Positions 33,776 to 41,935 of a stretch of DNA of 64,000 nucleotides are shown here, in pieces; the stretch's first letter is position 1, and each line of letters opens with the position of its first letter. The translations under genes and the position numbers were made by a program. Source of the DNA: Micromonospora rifamycinica (GTDB lineage Bacteria > Actinomycetota > Actinomycetes > Mycobacteriales > Micromonosporaceae); the NCBI RefSeq assembly GCF_900090265.1, contig NZ_LT607752.1:4780001-4844000 (forward strand), read 5' to 3'. The notes under the pieces are model-generated. The model had not been told where the DNA came from and made no database searches. It saw only the letters and a program-made list of their open reading frames with translations.

Positions 33776-36625
33776 GTGACGCTGGCGCTCTACCGCAAGT
33801 ACCGGCCGCGCACCTTCGCCGAGATCATCGGCCAGGAGCACGTCACCGAGCCGTTGTCGCAGGCGCTGCGCAGCGGGCGGCTCAACCACGCCTACCTCTT
33901 CTCCGGTCCCCGGGGCTGCGGCAAGACCTCCAGCGCCCGGATCCTGGCCCGCTCGCTCAACTGCGAGCAGGGTCCGACCCCGGAGCCGTGCGGGCAGTGC
34001 GACTCCTGCCGGTCGCTGGCCACCGACGGGTCCGGCTCGATCGACGTCATCGAGATCGACGCGGCCAGCCACGGCGGTGTCGACGACGCCCGTGAGCTGC
34101 GGGAGAAGGCCTTCTTCGCGCCGGCCCAGAGCCGCTTCAAGATCTATGTCATCGACGAGGCGCACATGGTCTCGTCGGCCGGCTTCAACGCGCTGCTCAA
34201 GCTGGTCGAGGAGCCGCCGGAGTACGTCAAGTTCATCTTCGCCACCACCGAGCCGGAGAAGGTCCTCGGCACGATCAAGTCGCGGACCCACCACTACCCG
34301 TTCCGGCTGATCCCGCCGAAGGTGCTCCGGCCGTACCTGGAGCAGCTCACCCAGGCCGAGGGGGTGAAGGTCGATCCGGCGGTCTTCCCGCTGGTGGTGC
34401 GCGCCGGGGGCGGCAGCGCCCGGGACAGCCTCTCCGTGCTCGACCAGCTCATCGCCGGTGCCGGCCCGGAGGGGGTCAGCTACCCCCGGGCCGCCGCGCT
34501 GCTCGGCGTCACCGATGCCGCGTTGATCGACGAGATGTGCGACGCGCTGGCCGCCGGGGACGGCGCGGCGGCGTACGCCACCGTCGACCGGGTGGCCGAG
34601 GCCGGGCACGACCCGCGCCGCTTCGCCGCCGACCTGCTCGAACGGCTCCGCGACCTGATCGTGCTCCAGCAGGTGCCGGACGCCGCCGGCAAGGGCCTGA
34701 TCGACGGCCCGGCCGACCAGACCGAGCGGATGGCCGCGCAGGCCCAGCAGCTCGGCCCGGCCACCCTGTCCCGCTGCGCCGACATCGTGCACAACGGCCT
34801 GGTCGACATGCGCGGTACCACCGCGCCCCGGCTGCTGCTGGAGCTGATCTGCGCCCGGATGCTGCTCCCCGGGGCCGACGACTCCACCGGCGGCCTGCTC
34901 CAGCGCCTGGAACGGCTGGAGCGCCGGCTCACCCTGGGTGGCGGGGAACTGCCGCCGGCCCCCGCCGGCTCCGCACCCCCCACCACCTCCCCGGAGGTAC
35001 GCCCCACGGCCCCCGCCCCGGGGGCGGCGGCCGCCGCGTCCGACCCGGTGACCGCCGGCCCGCCGGCGGCTGCCGGTGGGCTGACCGGGGCGGCCGCCGC
35101 CCGTGCCGCCGCCGCGGCGGCGGGTGCCCGGCCCACCTCGCCCGGCCCGCGTCCCGCTCCCGGCGATCCTGCCGGCACGGCGGACACCCGTCGGGATCCG
35201 GCCGCCGGCATTGGGGTAGGCGGTCCGGCTGCCGACGTTCCCGCCCGGGGTGGCCCGACCGGCCCGGCCTCCGCTCCTCCCGCCGGGTCGACGGGCTCCG
35301 GGGCGGCCGCTGCCGGCCCGACCGGCGCCGACCCGGCCTTCGCCGGCCCGACGGGCTCCGGGGCGGCCTCTGCAGGCCCGATGGGCTCCGACCCGGCCTC
35401 CGTCAGGCCGACCGGATCCGGTGGTCCCGCCGTCGGTCAGCCGGGTGTCGAAGCGCCGGTCCGCCGTTCGGTGCCGGCCTCGGCGGTGATGCCCGACCCG
35501 GCGACCCCGGAGCCGCCTCGGCCCGGTGCCGCCGCGCCCGGTGCCCTCGACGCGGTCGCGGTGCGCCGGGTGTGGCCCGAGATCGTGGCCAAGGTCAATC
35601 GGGTCAAGAAGCCGGCCGCTGCGCTGATGCGCGACGCGGTGGTCCGCGACGTGGACGGGGACGTCCTGGTGCTGACCGTCAAGTCGCCGGTGCTCGCGCA
35701 GATGATGGGCGCGCACACCTCGGTCCTGGCCGATGCGCTCTACGAGGAGTTCGGCGGTCGCTGGCAGATCCGCTGCGAAGTGGCCGGTGAGCGGGGCGGC
35801 TCCGCGCTCGGCGGCCCGGCCCGGCAGTCCGCCCCGCCCCGCCCGGCGGCCGTTCCGGGTGCCGACGCCGGTGGCCCGCCCCGTCCGGCGGCCGGTCCGG
35901 GCGCCGAAGCCGGTGGTCCGGGTGGTGCGGGCGGCCCGGCGGTTGCCGGCGGTGGTTCGGTGGGGCCGGCGGTTGTGGTGGGCGTCGGGGTGGAGCGGGG
36001 CGGTCCGGCCGGTGCCGCGTCGACCCCTGCTGCCGGGCGGGCGGATGCGGGCGAGCCCCGGTACTCCGGCGTGCCGGCAGCCGGGGAGGCCGCGTCGGGC
36101 ACTGCTCCGGCTGAGGACGAGGAGGACTGGCCGGAGGCGGCCCGTCCGGGCGGGGCCACGGCCACCGCGACGGCGGCTCCCGCCGTACCGGAGCCGGCTC
36201 CTGCCGTGTCCAGGCCGGCTCCCGCCGTACCGCAGCCGGTCGGACCGCCGGCCAGCCCGGCACCGCCCGCGGCGGGTGCGTCCGGCGGGCCGAAGAGCAG
36301 TGCGATCGCGGCGGCCCGGGCGGCTGCGGCGGCGGCTGCCGCCGGCACCGCCAAGGGGCCGCGCTCCGCCCAGCCGGCCCGGAAGACGGCCGACGCGGAC
36401 TGGGCCGGTGAGCCGCCGTACGACCCGGACTACGACGGGCCGGTGCGTGGCGGTGGCCGGGTCGCCCCGGCCGCCCCGGCCTACGAGGGGTTCGATCCGG
36501 GCGACGAGCCGCTGGACGAGGTGATCGACGAGCGGACCGCCCGGCAGTCCAGCGAGGAGCAGGCGGTGCAGCTGCTCCGGGAGGCGTTCGGCGCCGAGAC
36601 GATCGACGAGGTGGACGCGCGCTGA
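33776..36625 (+). CDS. dnaX: DNA polymerase III gamma/tau subunit
   Basis: A 949-residue clamp-loader ATPase. Visible features are Walker A (GPRGCGKT, 44-51), four zinc cysteines (C63, C72, C75, C78), Walker B/DEAH (IDEAHMVS) and the SRC-type arginine finger in the AAA+ core (to about 240), then a helical clamp-loader collar (to about 390). A very long Ala/Pro/Gly low-complexity region with about ten-residue AGPTGSDPA-like repeats follows, then a conserved tau-like domain (about 590-670, VRRVWPEIVAKVNRVKKP) and a second low-complexity region and acidic tail. GTG 33776 has GAGGAGG eight nt upstream. It heads the dnaX-ybaB-recR cluster. Confidence 0.96.
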   Translation: MTLALYRKYRPRTFAEIIGQEHVTEPLSQALRSGRLNHAYLFSGPRGCGKTSSARILARSLNCEQGPTPEPCGQCDSCRSLATDGSGSIDVIEIDAASHGGVDDARELREKAFFAPAQSRFKIYVIDEAHMVSSAGFNALLKLVEEPPEYVKFIFATTEPEKVLGTIKSRTHHYPFRLIPPKVLRPYLEQLTQAEGVKVDPAVFPLVVRAGGGSARDSLSVLDQLIAGAGPEGVSYPRAAALLGVTDAALIDEMCDALAAGDGAAAYATVDRVAEAGHDPRRFAADLLERLRDLIVLQQVPDAAGKGLIDGPADQTERMAAQAQQLGPATLSRCADIVHNGLVDMRGTTAPRLLLELICARMLLPGADDSTGGLLQRLERLERRLTLGGGELPPAPAGSAPPTTSPEVRPTAPAPGAAAAASDPVTAGPPAAAGGLTGAAAARAAAAAAGARPTSPGPRPAPGDPAGTADTRRDPAAGIGVGGPAADVPARGGPTGPASAPPAGSTGSGAAAAGPTGADPAFAGPTGSGAASAGPMGSDPASVRPTGSGGPAVGQPGVEAPVRRSVPASAVMPDPATPEPPRPGAAAPGALDAVAVRRVWPEIVAKVNRVKKPAAALMRDAVVRDVDGDVLVLTVKSPVLAQMMGAHTSVLADALYEEFGGRWQIRCEVAGERGGSALGGPARQSAPPRPAAVPGADAGGPPRPAAGPGAEAGGPGGAGGPAVAGGGSVGPAVVVGVGVERGGPAGAASTPAAGRADAGEPRYSGVPAAGEAASGTAPAEDEEDWPEAARPGGATATATAAPAVPEPAPAVSRPAPAVPQPVGPPASPAPPAAGASGGPKSSAIAAARAAAAAAAAGTAKGPRSAQPARKTADADWAGEPPYDPDYDGPVRGGGRVAPAAPAYEGFDPGDEPLDEVIDERTARQSSEEQAVQLLREAFGAETIDEVDAR

Positions 36626-36709
36626 CGCGCCGTTCCCCGGACGGGACCACCGGCCGCCCCCGACTAGGCTGGGCGCGGCCGAGCAGACGAGTGCGAGAAG
36701 GAGCCCTCC

Positions 36710-37042
36710 GTGCGCCCAGGTGGACAGCCGAACATGCAGCAGATGCTGAAGCAGGCGCAGAAGATGCAGCAGCAGATCGCCAAGGCGCAGGCCGAGTTGG
36801 CCGAGGCCGAGCTGACCGGCACCGCCGGTGGCGGTCTGGTCACCGCGACCGTGTCCGGCTCCGGCGAGATCAAGAGCATCAGGATCGACCCGAAGGCGGT
36901 CGACCCGGAGGACGTCGAGACCCTGGAGGACCTGGTCGTCGCGGCCCTGCACAACGCGGCCGAGGCGGCGAAGGAGCTGACCGACCAGAAGATGGGTCCG
37001 GTGGCCGGCGGCATGGGCGGCCTCGGCCTGCCCGGATTCTGA
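36710..37042 (+). CDS. YbaB/EbfC family nucleoid-associated protein
   Basis: A 110-residue DNA-binding protein. The N-terminal Gln-rich helix (MQQMLKQAQKMQQQIAKAQ) and the central beta strands with SGEIKSIRID are family hallmarks. It dimerises and binds DNA with low specificity, and its place between dnaX and recR is conserved throughout bacteria. AAGGAG precedes GTG 36710. The tail is Gly/Met-rich. Confidence 0.95.
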   Translation: MRPGGQPNMQQMLKQAQKMQQQIAKAQAELAEAELTGTAGGGLVTATVSGSGEIKSIRIDPKAVDPEDVETLEDLVVAALHNAAEAAKELTDQKMGPVAGGMGGLGLPGF

Positions 37043-37049
37043 CCCGCGG

Positions 37050-37643
37050 ATGTACGAGGGTGCCATCCAGGACCTGATCGACGAGCTGGGGCGGCTGCCG
37101 GGCGTCGGCCCGAAGAGTGCCCAGCGGATCGCCTTCCACGTCCTGTCGGCGGATCCGGCCGACGTCAACCGGCTGGCCGGCGCGCTGCGCAAGGTCAAGG
37201 ACCTGGTCCGGTTCTGTACCACCTGCTTCAACGTCGCCGAGTCGGAACAGTGCCGGATCTGCCGCGATCCGCGCCGCACCGACGAGGTGATCTGCGTGGT
37301 CGAGGAGCCCAAGGACGTGGTGGCGATCGAGCGGACCGGTGAGTTCCGGGGCCGCTACCACGTGCTCGGCGGGGCGATCAACCCGCTGGAGGGGATCGGC
37401 CCGGACAACCTGCGCATCCGGGAGCTGATGAGCCGGCTCAGCGCGGGCACGATCCGCGAGCTGATCCTCGCCACCGACCCGAACACCGAGGGCGAGGCGA
37501 CCGCGACGTACCTGGCGCTGATGGTCAAGCCGATGGGGATCGCGGTCACCCGGCTGGCCAGTGGCCTGCCGGTCGGCGGCGACCTGGAGTACGCCGACGA
37601 GATCACCCTGGGCCGGGCCTTCGAGGGGCGCCGCGCGGTCTGA
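37050..37643 (+). CDS. recR: Recombination mediator protein RecR
   Basis: A 197-residue protein of normal length. It has an N-terminal helix-hairpin-helix (LPGVGPKSAQRIAFH), a four-cysteine zinc finger (C56, C59, C68, C71), a Toprim domain starting VICVVEEPKD with the acidic residues E85 and DPNTEGEAT, and a C-terminal ring-forming tail. With RecO and RecF it loads RecA onto gapped DNA. The start codon is 7 nt after the ybaB stop, so the genes are co-transcribed. Confidence 0.96.
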   Translation: MYEGAIQDLIDELGRLPGVGPKSAQRIAFHVLSADPADVNRLAGALRKVKDLVRFCTTCFNVAESEQCRICRDPRRTDEVICVVEEPKDVVAIERTGEFRGRYHVLGGAINPLEGIGPDNLRIRELMSRLSAGTIRELILATDPNTEGEATATYLALMVKPMGIAVTRLASGLPVGGDLEYADEITLGRAFEGRRAV

Positions 37644-37723
37644 AACCCCCTGCGCCCGGTGGGTGGTCCGGCGCTGCCCACCGTCGCCGGGTAGGTGGTC
37701 GCTGCGTTCCGCCGTCCCATGTT

Positions 37724-37765
37724 CGTGGAGAGTTTTTGCTGCTGGGGCGGCAACAACTCTCCACG
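37724..37765. repeat. Intergenic inverted repeat (possible dispersed element)
   Basis: Perfect 11-bp arms CGTGGAGAGTT / AACTCTCCACG around a 20-bp centre that itself pairs (TTGC/GCAA). The arms are unlike the GC-rich terminators elsewhere in the window. It lies between recR and the convergent lysozyme-like gene, so it may also end transcription. Confidence 0.75.
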
Positions 37766-37842
37766 ATTCACTGCGACATGCCGCTGGCCGGCACCCACGG
37801 TGGGGTGCCGGCCAACGACGTCTTTCGAGGGTGCGGGGTGGG

Positions 37843-38427
37843 TCAGCTGTTCCAGTGCTGGGTGACGAGGTCGGCGGCCTGCTGTTCCCACTGGGCGTAG
37901 TGGTCGGGGTAGGCGGAGACCTGGACGGTCTGGGCGGCCTTGGTCAGGGGCATGTCCTGCCAGCCGTCGACCTGCTTGAGGCCCTTGAGGAACGCGGTGG
38001 TGGCGTACTCGGGGTCGGTGATCTGCTCGACGGTGCCCCAGCCGGAGGAGGGGCGCTGTTGGAACAGGCCCTGGGAGTCGTGGTCGTTGCGGTCGCCGAG
38101 GTGGCCGAGGTTCTCCAGCTTCGACTCCTGTAGGGCGGTGGCGATGGACACGACGGCGGCGCGTTCGTCCATGCCGGTCTTCTTGGTGGCGGCGATGATG
38201 GCCTTGACGTTGGCGGTCTGCTCGTCGTCGAGGTCGATGCGGGACTGCTCGCCCTGCACACCGTGCGGGATGAGCTTGTCCTTCGCGGACTTGTCGGCCT
38301 GGACGGTCGTGGTGCCGGCGGTGGGGGTGGTGGCGTGGGCGTGGGTGGTGGGGCCGGCGAGGATGCCGCCGGTGAAGGCGAGGCCGGCGATGCCGAGGGC
38401 GGTCTTGCGCAGGATGGTGGTGTTCAT
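37843..38427 (-). CDS. Secreted lysozyme-like (transglycosylase-fold) protein
   Basis: A 194-residue exported protein. The signal peptide (about 1-32, ending AHA-T) is followed by a Thr/Lys-rich stretch and a helical domain (about 70-190) with IATALQESKLENL, a catalytic-type Glu in QES, then SQGLFQQRPSSGWG, a pattern like the active-site region of SLT-type lytic transglycosylases and Rpf-like enzymes. It could cut peptidoglycan, but key residues of a defined family cannot be confirmed by eye. AAGGAG is six nt before ATG 38427. Related actinobacterial proteins are often annotated hypothetical or, wrongly, heavy metal transporter. Confidence 0.75.
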   Translation of the reverse strand: MNTTILRKTALGIAGLAFTGGILAGPTTHAHATTPTAGTTTVQADKSAKDKLIPHGVQGEQSRIDLDDEQTANVKAIIAATKKTGMDERAAVVSIATALQESKLENLGHLGDRNDHDSQGLFQQRPSSGWGTVEQITDPEYATTAFLKGLKQVDGWQDMPLTKAAQTVQVSAYPDHYAQWEQQAADLVTQHWNS

Positions 38428-39151
38428 GGGGGGCTCCTTCGGGGGTCGACACCCTGGCTCCCGGCCGGCGGGGGTCGGGGTGCGCCGGTCCGGGGGGACT
38501 GGCGCGGCGGGTGTGGGCACCACGTCGGGCGCTCGTGCGGGGGTGGGGTGCGGGGGTGCGGCGGGGCCTGCCCGGGGGCGGCCTCTCGTGCCGAGTCAGG
38601 TGTAACGACCGGCGGCCCCGGGTCATTCCACCGGGGGTGACGGGACCTGCCAGGCGGGGGTGGGACCTGCCGGGTTGGGGATCCGCCGGCTGGGGAGCCG
38701 CCGGCGGGGGTGCTGCTGCGGTCGTACGCAGGGTGTAACGCCGTCGACCCGGCCGGGATTCCGACCCGTAGGTGCCGCCGGTCACCGGACACCGACCCCT
38801 CCGCGCTCGGAGCCGGCGAAAACCCCCGTGGGCAGCCGCCGGACCGGACATCCGGGGGTCTGTCGGGCACCCGGGTGGCCCGCGCGGAGCGGGGGAGGGG
38901 GCGGGGTGACGGTGGGTGAGCAGCGTCGGCAAGCCGTTTCGGATTATCCGCCGATTTCCCCACATCGCGCCGCAGCGTCGCTGTGACAGTCCCGTTTGTT
39001 GCGGGATCTGCCGGTGTCAGACAAAGCGGTTGGTGTCGGCTTGGTAGCGATTGCCTAACGGCCGTTCCGCTTCGGTGTGTCGTGTCATAGCCTCCCGCTC
39101 ACGGACCGAGCCATGGACCGGCGTTGTTCAGGCGGATGACAGAGGTGAGAG
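38428..39151. other. Divergent intergenic region upstream of the peptide ABC operon
   Basis: About 720 bp without a supported gene. GGTGTAACG occurs at 38600-38608 and 38732-38740, both in the same orientation relative to the leftward lysozyme-like gene. I looked for the conserved blocks of a c-di-AMP (ydaO) riboswitch, often found before actinobacterial cell-wall hydrolases, and did not see them. A small CCCG/CGGG hairpin lies near 38992. Confidence 0.55.
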
Positions 39152-40828
39152 ATGCAGGCGAGAAGGCTAAGGACGGCCGTGAGCCTCGTGGCCGTTGCAG
39201 CCCTGGCGGTCGGCGCGGCCGGCTGTGCGGAGAGTGACCGCGGCGATGACAGCAGTGGCGAGGCCAAGACGGGCGGCACCTTCATCTTCGCCGGTGCCGG
39301 TGACCCGAAGAACTTCGACCCGATCTTCAACGACGACGGTGAGTCGTTCCGGCCGGTCCGGCAGATGTACGACACCCTGGTCCAGCACAAGCCCGGCACG
39401 GCCGACCTGGTAGGTGGCCTGGCCGAGAGCTGGGAGCACGACCCCGACGGCAAGGTCTGGACCTTCAAGCTCCGCCAGGGCGTGAAGTTCCACGACGGCA
39501 CCCCCTTCAACGCCGCCGCGGTCTGCTACAACTTCGACCGCTGGTACAACATGAAGGGCGCCGCCGCCCAGTCGCAGATGATCTACTACCAGGACGTCTT
39601 CGGCGGGTTCGCCAAGAACGAGGCCGAGGGTGCCGGCGAGGCGCTCTACAACAAGTGTGAGGCCAAGGACGACGGCACCGCCGTGGTCACCCTCAACAAG
39701 TACAAGGGGGCGTTCCCCGGCGCCTTCGCGTTGACCGCGCTCTCGATCGCCAGCCCGGAGGCCCTCAAGAAGGGTGACGCCGACACGGTCAAGCAGAACG
39801 GCGACTCTTTCGAGTACAGCTCGTTCGCGACCACCACCCCGGTCGGCACCGGCCCGTTCACCTTCGGCGGCTGGGACAAGGCCAAGAACGAGATCACCCT
39901 GAACCGGAACCCCGACTACTGGGGCGAGAAGGCCAAGGTCGACAAGGTCATCATCAAGGTGATCAAGGACGAGAACACCCGTAAGCAGGAGCTGCGGGCC
40001 GGCACCGTCCAGGGCATCGACTTCCCGGCCCCGGCCGACCGCAAGGCGCTCTCCGGTGAGGGCTTCCAGGTCCTCGACCGCCCGGCCTTCAACATCCTCT
40101 ACCTGGGCATCAACCAGAAGAACCCGAAGCTGAAGGACCTGCGGGTGCGGCAGGCGATCGCCTACGCCCTCAACCGCGAGCAGCTCGTCCAGACCAAGGG
40201 CCCGGGTGGCACCAAGGTCGCCGACGAGTTCATGCCGGACACCGTGCTCGGCTACGCCCCGGACGTGCAGAAGTACGAGCACAACCCGGACAAGGCCAAG
40301 CAGCTGCTCAAGGAGGCCGGCGCCGAGGGGCTGACCCTCAACTTCTACTACCCGCCGGACGTCTCCCGGCCGTACATGCCGAACCCGCAGGAGATCTTCA
40401 CCGTTCTCGCCAACGACCTGCAGGCCGTCGGCATCAAGGTCAACGGTGTGCCGCGTCCGTGGAACGGTGGTTTCAAGGACGACGTGCAGCAGTTCGGCAA
40501 GCAGGACCTGCACATCCTCGGCTGGACCGGTGACTACAACGACCCGGGCAACTTCGTCGGCACCTTCTTCGGCCGGGGCAAGGTCGAGTTCGGCGACCAG
40601 GCCATGACCGAGATGTTCGACGCGATCGCCAAGGCCGACGGCACCGTCGACGAGGCGGGCAAGAAGGCGGCCTGGGAGCAGGTCAACCGGGACATCGCCG
40701 CCAAGTGGCTGCCGGCCGTGCCGGTCTGGCACGCCCCGCCGGCCATCGTCGTCACCAAGGACGTGCAGGGGATGATCGCCAGCCCGTTGACCGACGAGCG
40801 GTTCAACACGGTCAGCGTCAACAAGTGA
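39152..40828 (+). CDS. Peptide ABC transporter substrate-binding lipoprotein
   Basis: A 558-residue SBP_bac_5 (DppA/OppA type) protein. The lipobox VGAAGC gives modified C25. The mature protein shows family blocks: DPKNFDPIFNDDGES, LAESWEHDPDGKVWTFKLRQGVKFHDGTPF and KLKDLRVRQAIAYALNRE. It captures oligopeptides or dipeptides outside the membrane and delivers them to the permeases encoded downstream. The C-terminus ends SVNK. A strong hairpin follows at 40855, between it and the first permease. Confidence 0.93.
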   Translation: MQARRLRTAVSLVAVAALAVGAAGCAESDRGDDSSGEAKTGGTFIFAGAGDPKNFDPIFNDDGESFRPVRQMYDTLVQHKPGTADLVGGLAESWEHDPDGKVWTFKLRQGVKFHDGTPFNAAAVCYNFDRWYNMKGAAAQSQMIYYQDVFGGFAKNEAEGAGEALYNKCEAKDDGTAVVTLNKYKGAFPGAFALTALSIASPEALKKGDADTVKQNGDSFEYSSFATTTPVGTGPFTFGGWDKAKNEITLNRNPDYWGEKAKVDKVIIKVIKDENTRKQELRAGTVQGIDFPAPADRKALSGEGFQVLDRPAFNILYLGINQKNPKLKDLRVRQAIAYALNREQLVQTKGPGGTKVADEFMPDTVLGYAPDVQKYEHNPDKAKQLLKEAGAEGLTLNFYYPPDVSRPYMPNPQEIFTVLANDLQAVGIKVNGVPRPWNGGFKDDVQQFGKQDLHILGWTGDYNDPGNFVGTFFGRGKVEFGDQAMTEMFDAIAKADGTVDEAGKKAAWEQVNRDIAAKWLPAVPVWHAPPAIVVTKDVQGMIASPLTDERFNTVSVNK

Positions 40829-40854
40829 CGTCAGTCGGCTGACGCCGTAGGCGT

Positions 40855-40897
40855 GCATCGGCCCGGGTCGGGAGCAAGTGCCGACCCGGGCCGATGC
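40855..40897 (+). terminator. Strong hairpin between binding-protein and permease genes
   Basis: A perfect 17-bp stem with a 9-nt loop (arms begin GCATCGGCCCGGGTCGG), 26 nt after the binding-protein stop and 31 nt before the permease start. No T-run. Likely a partial terminator or mRNA 3' stabiliser giving excess binding protein over permease. Confidence 0.85.
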
Positions 40898-40927
40898 CGC
40901 GACCATCGAGAGTCTGGTGTGTGAGAG

Positions 40928-41935
40928 ATGTTGCGAGTCATAGTCCGCCGCCTGCTGCAGCTGGTGGTGACGCTGATAGCGCTGTCCGCGCTGATCTTCG
41001 TCTGGCTGCGGAACCTGCCCGGTGGGCCGGTCGAGGCGCTGCTCGGCGAGCGGGCCACCCCGGAACGCCGGGCGCTGCTGATCAAGGCGCTCGGCTACGA
41101 CCAGCCGATCCTCGTGCAGTACGGCAAGTTCATGCAGCGGGTCCTCACCGGGGACCTGGGCAACTCGATCCGGACCGGTGACCCGGTCACCGACGTCATC
41201 GCCCGCGCCTTCCCGGCCACCATCGAACTGGCCGTCGCCGCCATGATCATCGCGGTCGGTCTGGGCGTGCCGCTGGGCTACCTCGCCGCCCGCTACCGGG
41301 GCCGTCTCCTCGACAACCTGACCATCGCCGGCACCCTGCTCGGCATCTCGATCCCCATCTTCTTCCTGGGCTACCTGCTCAAGGACGTACTCACCCAGGA
41401 CATCCACTGGTTCCCGCCGTCCGGGCGGATCAGCACCGGGATGGACAACACCAGTGTGACCGGGTTCTACGTCCTGGACGGCCTGCTCACCCGGGAGTTC
41501 GACGCCAGCGCCGACGCGCTCTGGCACCTGATCCTGCCGGCGATCACGCTGGCCACCATCCCGCTGGCGGTGATCGTGCGGATCACCCGGGCCAGCGTGC
41601 TCGACGTGCTCAACGAGGACTACGTGCGGACCGCCGAGGCGAAGGGCCTGCGGCACCGCACCATCCGGGGCCGGCACATCCTGCGCAACGCCCTGCTGCC
41701 GGTGGTCACCACCATCGGCCTCCAGACCGGCGCGCTGCTCTCCGGTGCGGTGCTCACCGAGAAGGTCTACAACTGGGGCGGCCTCGGCACCCTGATCACC
41801 GACTCGATCAGCGGCGGCCGGGACTACCCGGTGCTCCAGGCGATCATCCTGCTCGCCGCGCTGGTCTTCGTGGTGGTCAACCTGCTGGTCGACCTCTCCT
41901 ACGCCTTCATCGACCCGAGGGTGCGTGTGCGATGA
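40928..41935 (+). CDS. Peptide ABC transporter permease (DppB type)
   Basis: A 335-residue inner-membrane permease with six transmembrane helices. It starts MLRVIVRRLLQLVVTLIALS and has the EAA loop (EDYVRTAEAKGLRHRTIRGRHILRNALLP), which contacts the ATPases. Length and order match DppB/OppB. ATG 40928; its stop overlaps the next start by 4 bp (ATGA), so translation is coupled to the second permease. Confidence 0.94.
   Translation: MLRVIVRRLLQLVVTLIALSALIFVWLRNLPGGPVEALLGERATPERRALLIKALGYDQPILVQYGKFMQRVLTGDLGNSIRTGDPVTDVIARAFPATIELAVAAMIIAVGLGVPLGYLAARYRGRLLDNLTIAGTLLGISIPIFFLGYLLKDVLTQDIHWFPPSGRISTGMDNTSVTGFYVLDGLLTREFDASADALWHLILPAITLATIPLAVIVRITRASVLDVLNEDYVRTAEAKGLRHRTIRGRHILRNALLPVVTTIGLQTGALLSGAVLTEKVYNWGGLGTLITDSISGGRDYPVLQAIILLAALVFVVVNLLVDLSYAFIDPRVRVR

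Noticed and set aside
33404..37312. Very long open frame (about 1300 codons) opposite dnaX and ybaB
   Set aside because: High-GC antisense artefact: Arg/Gly/Pro composition, no family features, fully overlapped by dnaX, ybaB and recR and by tRNA-Ser.
38428..38990. c-di-AMP (ydaO) riboswitch upstream of the secreted lysozyme-like gene
   Set aside because: The gene class makes it plausible, but the conserved blocks of this riboswitch were not found on the minus strand; only short GC-rich similarity was seen.
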